From Chryseobacterium sp. MYb7 (GTDB taxonomy: Bacteria; Bacteroidota; Bacteroidia; Flavobacteriales; Weeksellaceae), in NCBI RefSeq assembly GCF_002979455.1, contig NZ_PCOU01000002.1:62001-126000 (forward strand): 64,000 nt of DNA, in the 5' to 3' direction. Below are positions 60,665 through 64,000 of the stretch, one piece after another. Position numbers and translations under genes: made by a program. Positions within the stretch are counted from its first letter, which is position 1. Each line of letters opens with the position of its first letter. The notes beneath the pieces are model-generated. The model saw nothing but the letters and a program-made list of their open reading frames with translations. It was not told the DNA's origin and searched no databases.

Positions 60665-61768
60665 ATGAAAAAAAAGATCTATCTTTTAGGCTGGACGATA
60701 ATTGTTCCTATATTGGCTTGGATAGCCTATTTGCTACATTATTCGCTAACGGGACATTTATATTCTTTAGTCCTTACATTCTTTCTTGTAGGAGCCGTTT
60801 TAGCAGCGGTTTATCATTCGGAAATCATTGCTTATCGGGTAGGTGAGCCTTATGGAACTTTACTTTTGGCTTTTGCGATAACCGTGATAGAAGTTTCTCT
60901 TATTATTTCTATAATGCTGAGTGCAAAAGGGTTGGAAACAATCAACCTTGCAAGAGATACGGTCTTTGCTGCTGTGATGATTATTCTTACAGGGATTATT
61001 GGTATTTGTATTGTTGTTGGATCAATCCGTTATAAACAACAGGTTTTTACGCTGCAGGGTGTGAGTACTGCTATGATTACACTTGTTGTGATTGTTGTAT
61101 TTATTCTTATTTTACCCAATTACACGACAAGTCACAGTGAAGGAGAATATACGTCTTTGCAGCTTATCTTTATATCTCTTATCTGTCTATTACTGTATAT
61201 AGGTTTTACAATGGTTCAGACGATTAGACACTGTGCTTTTTTCATTGCGCCTATTCCTAAAAATAGTGATGATGAGAATGAAGAGAATGAGATCCTTCCT
61301 GAAAAGCCCACTCGAAAGATGATGTTTTACAGCATTATATTTTTGATTTTATGTCTTGGAATTGTCGTTCTCTTAGCTAAATATCTTTCAAAAGATGTTG
61401 ATAATCTTGTATTCAAAGTCGGAGCTCCCAAATCTATCGTTGGAATTATTATAGCCGGAATTGTTTTATTACCGGAAGGAGTTGCCGCAATCCGTGCTGC
61501 ATATAATAATCGTCTACAAACGAGCCTTAATTTGGCTTTTGGATCTGCATTGGCAAGTATTGGTCTCAGTATTCCGGCTGTAGCTGTGTCTTCAGTGATA
61601 GGTGATTTCAGGATGACATTAGGTGTAGATTTAAAATCGATGCTTTTGTTAGGATTATCTTTATTTATCATTACGATTTCGCTGGCAACAGGACGTACCA
61701 ATATTATGCAGGGATTAGTTTTGATTTCGATTTTTCTCCTTTATCTTTTTACGACACTTGTTCCTTAA
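60665..61768 (+). CDS. ChaA-type cation/proton antiporter (CaCA superfamily, copy 2)
   Basis: The 367-residue protein is closely similar to 54336-55433 along its length, with the same alpha-repeat motifs: VYHSEIIAYRVGEPYGTLLL, FAITVIEVSLIISIM, IVLLPEGVAAIRAA and NLAFGSALASIGLSIPAVA. The variable loop between the halves (residues about 197-220) is acidic here (SDDENEENEILPEK) and different from copy 1. It exchanges Ca2+ or monovalent cations for protons. It ends the second stress cluster. Confidence 0.9.
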   Translation: MKKKIYLLGWTIIVPILAWIAYLLHYSLTGHLYSLVLTFFLVGAVLAAVYHSEIIAYRVGEPYGTLLLAFAITVIEVSLIISIMLSAKGLETINLARDTVFAAVMIILTGIIGICIVVGSIRYKQQVFTLQGVSTAMITLVVIVVFILILPNYTTSHSEGEYTSLQLIFISLICLLLYIGFTMVQTIRHCAFFIAPIPKNSDDENEENEILPEKPTRKMMFYSIIFLILCLGIVVLLAKYLSKDVDNLVFKVGAPKSIVGIIIAGIVLLPEGVAAIRAAYNNRLQTSLNLAFGSALASIGLSIPAVAVSSVIGDFRMTLGVDLKSMLLLGLSLFIITISLATGRTNIMQGLVLISIFLLYLFTTLVP

Positions 61769-61926
61769 GAATTTTGATAACTATATTTTTTGATGTGTCA
61801 AATAAAAAAAATGCAAGTGGTTATTATTTTAAAATCAATGCAGTTATCAGCATACAAATATTTATTTCTATTCTAAAGTAAAAGCGCGATCTGATTATTC
61901 ATTATATGCCAAACTAAGAAATATCA

Positions 61927-62047
61927 AAATGGCGCCAACTAAAGATAGTTGGCGCCATTTGGCTGTTTGTGACCTCTAGGAGCGTATCTTCAAACACTTT
62001 TATAGATGATTTGGTTAGGTTGGGCCAAATTACACAAGAATTACAAA
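61927..62047. repeat. Variable hairpin plus conserved ~87-nt block, copy B (candidate small RNA)
   Basis: The hairpin is AAATGGCGCCAACT, loop AAAGAT, AGTTGGCGCCATTT (14-bp stem). The stem sequence is unrelated to that of copy A, but the loop length (6) and the distance to the conserved block are the same. The block 61961-62047 aligns gap-free with 50331-50417. The candidate transcript would be on the minus strand, ending at the hairpin and the ATTTTGATATTT tail. Confidence 0.5.
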
Positions 62048-62115
62048 AGTTTAATTTTATAGTATACTAAATTTCTTGCAATTTTAGTTTCAGACATTTG
62101 AAGTGAGCAATATGT

Positions 62116-63183
62116 TTATGAATTTTCCATTTGTTTGATGTTATTTTTCCAGGTTAAAAAAAGATTGATCGTTTTGATCAGCTTAAATATTAGGATGAAA
62201 GCAAGGAAGGATAATAGTATGGTATAAACTGAATAGTTTTTGAAAAAGATGACTTGAATAGCAAGAACGATAACATTGATTGATACAAAGACCAAAGTAA
62301 TTTTTTTGTGAGACAGACCCAATTGTAAAAGATGATGATGGATGTGTGTTTTATCTGCTTTGAAGGCAGATTTTCCTCTTAAAATTCTATCAGTATATAC
62401 TCTTACAGAATCTATCACCGGGATGGTAAATACAAACAGAATGAAGAAGATACCATAAGGGAAATGAGCTGTATTGTGATCAAACTTCGTAATGTAAATA
62501 CCTAGGCAAATTAATAGATATCCTAAAAATAATGCCCCGGAGTTCCCTAAAAATATTTTGTTTTTTTGTGAAAAATTGTACTTGAGAAAAGCCAGGATAC
62601 TGCCAATGAACAAAATGCCAATTCTTGCAAGGCTAATTTTGCCTTCTATAAGTGTGATAATGAAAAAAACACTAAAACCTATTCCTGCAACGCTTCCTGC
62701 TAATCCGTCTATTCCATCAATCAGATTAAAGGAGTTCACTGCAGTGGTAATAACTAAAATGGTAAGAATGTATTGCAGGTAAATGCTGATTTCATAAACT
62801 CCGAACAGTCCGTACAAAGAAGATATTCTGATTCCGGATGTTGCTATTATTACACTCACACAAAGTTGTATCCCCAGCTTATAGATTGCCTTGATGTCCG
62901 TTTTATCATCTAAAGTTCCTACCAAAAGCATAATGTATGATGTGATGATGATGGGAAGTATCTCTTTCAGGCTGGTATTGATGGTAACACCCATTAGCAA
63001 AATTACAACAATGCCTATGACTAAGCCTCCAATTAAAGGAATTGCCGTGTGATGAATCTTTCTTGAATTGGGAACATCTACTAATTTAAGTTTTTGGGCA
63101 GCAGTTCTCATCAGCGGAATGATACACATGGATAAAATGAAGGCAAGAATTCCCAGTATGGATAGTTCTATTAAATTTTTCAT
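62116..63183 (-). CDS. Undecaprenyl-phosphate sugar-1-phosphate transferase (WecA/MraY family)
   Basis: The 355-residue protein has about ten to eleven transmembrane helices and the family motifs: 'VDVPNSRKIHHTAIPLIGGL', 'LVGTLDDKTDIKAIYKLGIQ' with the DD pair, 'NSFNLIDGIDGLAGS', 'FLGNSGALFLGYLL' and 'KADKTHIHHHLLQLGLS', the HIHH motif of the WecA/TagO branch. It transfers a sugar-1-phosphate, commonly GlcNAc-1-P, to undecaprenyl phosphate and so starts polysaccharide synthesis. It lies 11 bp downstream of a glycosyltransferase gene, as in a polysaccharide locus. Confidence 0.92.
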   Translation of the reverse strand: MKNLIELSILGILAFILSMCIIPLMRTAAQKLKLVDVPNSRKIHHTAIPLIGGLVIGIVVILLMGVTINTSLKEILPIIITSYIMLLVGTLDDKTDIKAIYKLGIQLCVSVIIATSGIRISSLYGLFGVYEISIYLQYILTILVITTAVNSFNLIDGIDGLAGSVAGIGFSVFFIITLIEGKISLARIGILFIGSILAFLKYNFSQKNKIFLGNSGALFLGYLLICLGIYITKFDHNTAHFPYGIFFILFVFTIPVIDSVRVYTDRILRGKSAFKADKTHIHHHLLQLGLSHKKITLVFVSINVIVLAIQVIFFKNYSVYTILLSFLAFILIFKLIKTINLFLTWKNNIKQMENS

Positions 63184-63194
63184 GGCGTTTGGTT

Positions 63195-64000
63195 TTAAGC
63201 GGTTTTATTTGAACTGTTGAACAGTTGTAGATTTTTTAAATGTCCTACATGATACTTTTCAAGAACTTTTTTGTCTAACTTTGAAATCACAGGGTAAACA
63301 TTGGTTTTCTTATTGATTGTAAATGTTTCTTCAATTAGCTGACTGTATTTTTTTGCGATTTTTTTCCAGGTATATCTTCTTTCTGCTATTTTCTTCATCT
63401 GTATGGCACAATTCTGCAGATCTTCTTTTTTAATTTCAGTTAAAATATTTTTAAGATCTTCCTCATTGGAGAAATAAAAAGCCTGATGCTCTGTTGTGGT
63501 TCTGTTGTAAGAAACTCCATTGCTTATAATAGGCAGCCCTAAGAACATAGCTTCTACTAAAGAAGGATTGGTGCCGCCTGCAGAATGCCCATGAATATAG
63601 ACAGAAGCATTTCCGCGAATGAGGTCTATGAGCTCCTGATCATAAATAGGATCGAGAAGATGAATGTTTTCGTAGCCTGAATATTGCTGCTTGATATCAA
63701 TACCATACTGGCTGTTTTTCCAGTTGCCCACCAATACCAGCTTTCGGTCAGGAAGTTCACTGAAAACTTTTACAATAGTATGAACGTTATTTTCCGGTTC
63801 TATTCTGCATACTTTTACAGCATATTCTTTTGATAAGAACGGATATTTTTCTATATTTTCAGAAGTTGGGATCAAGTTTACTTTCGCATGGTCGGCACCA
63901 TATTCTATGACTCTGCTGATCGTTTTATATCGTAATGAAGTATAATCCTGGATAGATTCATTATCAGAAATATCAATATGAGAAAATCTCACGGCCAGTT
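63195..64000 (-). CDS. Glycosyltransferase family 4 protein, partial (5' end outside)
   Basis: The frame stays open to the window edge, so the true start lies beyond 64000 and the GTG at 63992 is not the real start. The visible 268 codons hold the C-terminal Rossmann half: 'VKVCRIEPENNVHTIVKVFS', 'KLVLVGNW', 'IYDQELIDLIRGNASVYIHG', 'HSAGGTNPSLVEAMFLGLPI', and a helical tail. This arrangement is typical of the DUF1972/rhamnosyltransferase-like GT4 proteins of polysaccharide loci. It is probably co-transcribed with the WecA-like gene 11 bp downstream. Confidence 0.82.
   Translation of the reverse strand, partial: LAVRFSHIDISDNESIQDYTSLRYKTISRVIEYGADHAKVNLIPTSENIEKYPFLSKEYAVKVCRIEPENNVHTIVKVFSELPDRKLVLVGNWKNSQYGIDIKQQYSGYENIHLLDPIYDQELIDLIRGNASVYIHGHSAGGTNPSLVEAMFLGLPIISNGVSYNRTTTEHQAFYFSNEEDLKNILTEIKKEDLQNCAIQMKKIAERRYTWKKIAKKYSQLIEETFTINKKTNVYPVISKLDKKVLEKYHVGHLKNLQLFNSSNKTA

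Noticed and set aside
1..64000. tRNA, rRNA or other standard RNA genes
   Set aside because: I saw no cloverleaf with a T-loop GTTCRA motif and no rRNA-like conserved stretch; a covariance-model scan would be needed to exclude degenerate cases.

Overview
The window looks like chromosomal DNA of a Weeksellaceae flavobacterium, most likely Chryseobacterium or a close relative. This is inferred from the AT-rich composition, Bacteroidetes-type -7 promoter boxes (TAnnTTTG), weak Shine-Dalgarno signals, many membrane-anchored AraC regulators, secreted proteins carrying a 'QVGIxTxxP...LELxSTxKGLLLPR' module, and the kinds of dispersed hairpin repeats seen. No rRNA or tRNA gene was seen. Species assignment is inference.

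Layout. 1-5.1 kb: a frameshifted AraC regulator and a minus-strand run of three secreted proteins, one of them a 923-residue LamG-like surface protein. 5.7-9.4 kb: an SDR oxidoreductase and AraC regulator with a candidate direct-repeat operator, two small secreted proteins, and an unusual GC-rich array of degenerate 22-bp repeats. 9.5-12.8 kb: a putative defence cassette (AlbA_2/AbiTii-like protein, Shedu-like DUF4263 nuclease, XRE regulator) divergent from a conserved 177-aa protein of unknown function. 12.8-13.4 kb: miniature inverted-repeat elements. 13.5-28.4 kb: two copies of a module made of a membrane AraC regulator followed by a beta-lactamase-fold serine hydrolase, plus an S41 peptidase, an MG2/TonB-plug protein, an amidohydrolase, Kup and a broken AraC gene. 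28.7-32 kb: a GT14 glycosyltransferase, then a second cassette (DUF2806 protein, XRE regulator) divergent from a 184-aa paralogue of the 177-aa protein, lying between two copies of one dispersed repeat.

32-43.9 kb: another AraC regulator, a frameshifted RCC1-like secreted protein, a pair of small HTH proteins, a ceramidase-like membrane protein, and a tight operon of PIG-L deacetylase, 34-aa membrane peptide and sodium:solute symporter, with a DUF2911 protein. 43.9-51.9 kb: a decayed IS3-family element that has cut a secreted-protein gene, a serine hydrolase with TPRs, gene fragments (dapB-like, AraC-like), three tandem tail-collar-like secreted proteins, and an intact IS481-type element with a 7-bp target duplication. 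51.9-61.8 kb: two paralogous stress-type clusters (CsbD-like, two small conserved families, ChaA-type antiporter) around a GT4/GH130 operon. 62.1 kb to the end: a polysaccharide priming transferase (WecA/MraY family) and a glycosyltransferase cut by the window edge.

The strongest candidates for something new are the two paralogous XRE/divergent-protein cassettes with different cargo, each with its own inverted-repeat operator, and a conserved ~87-nt block next to sequence-variable hairpins that occurs twice (50.3 and 61.9 kb) and could be a small RNA family.
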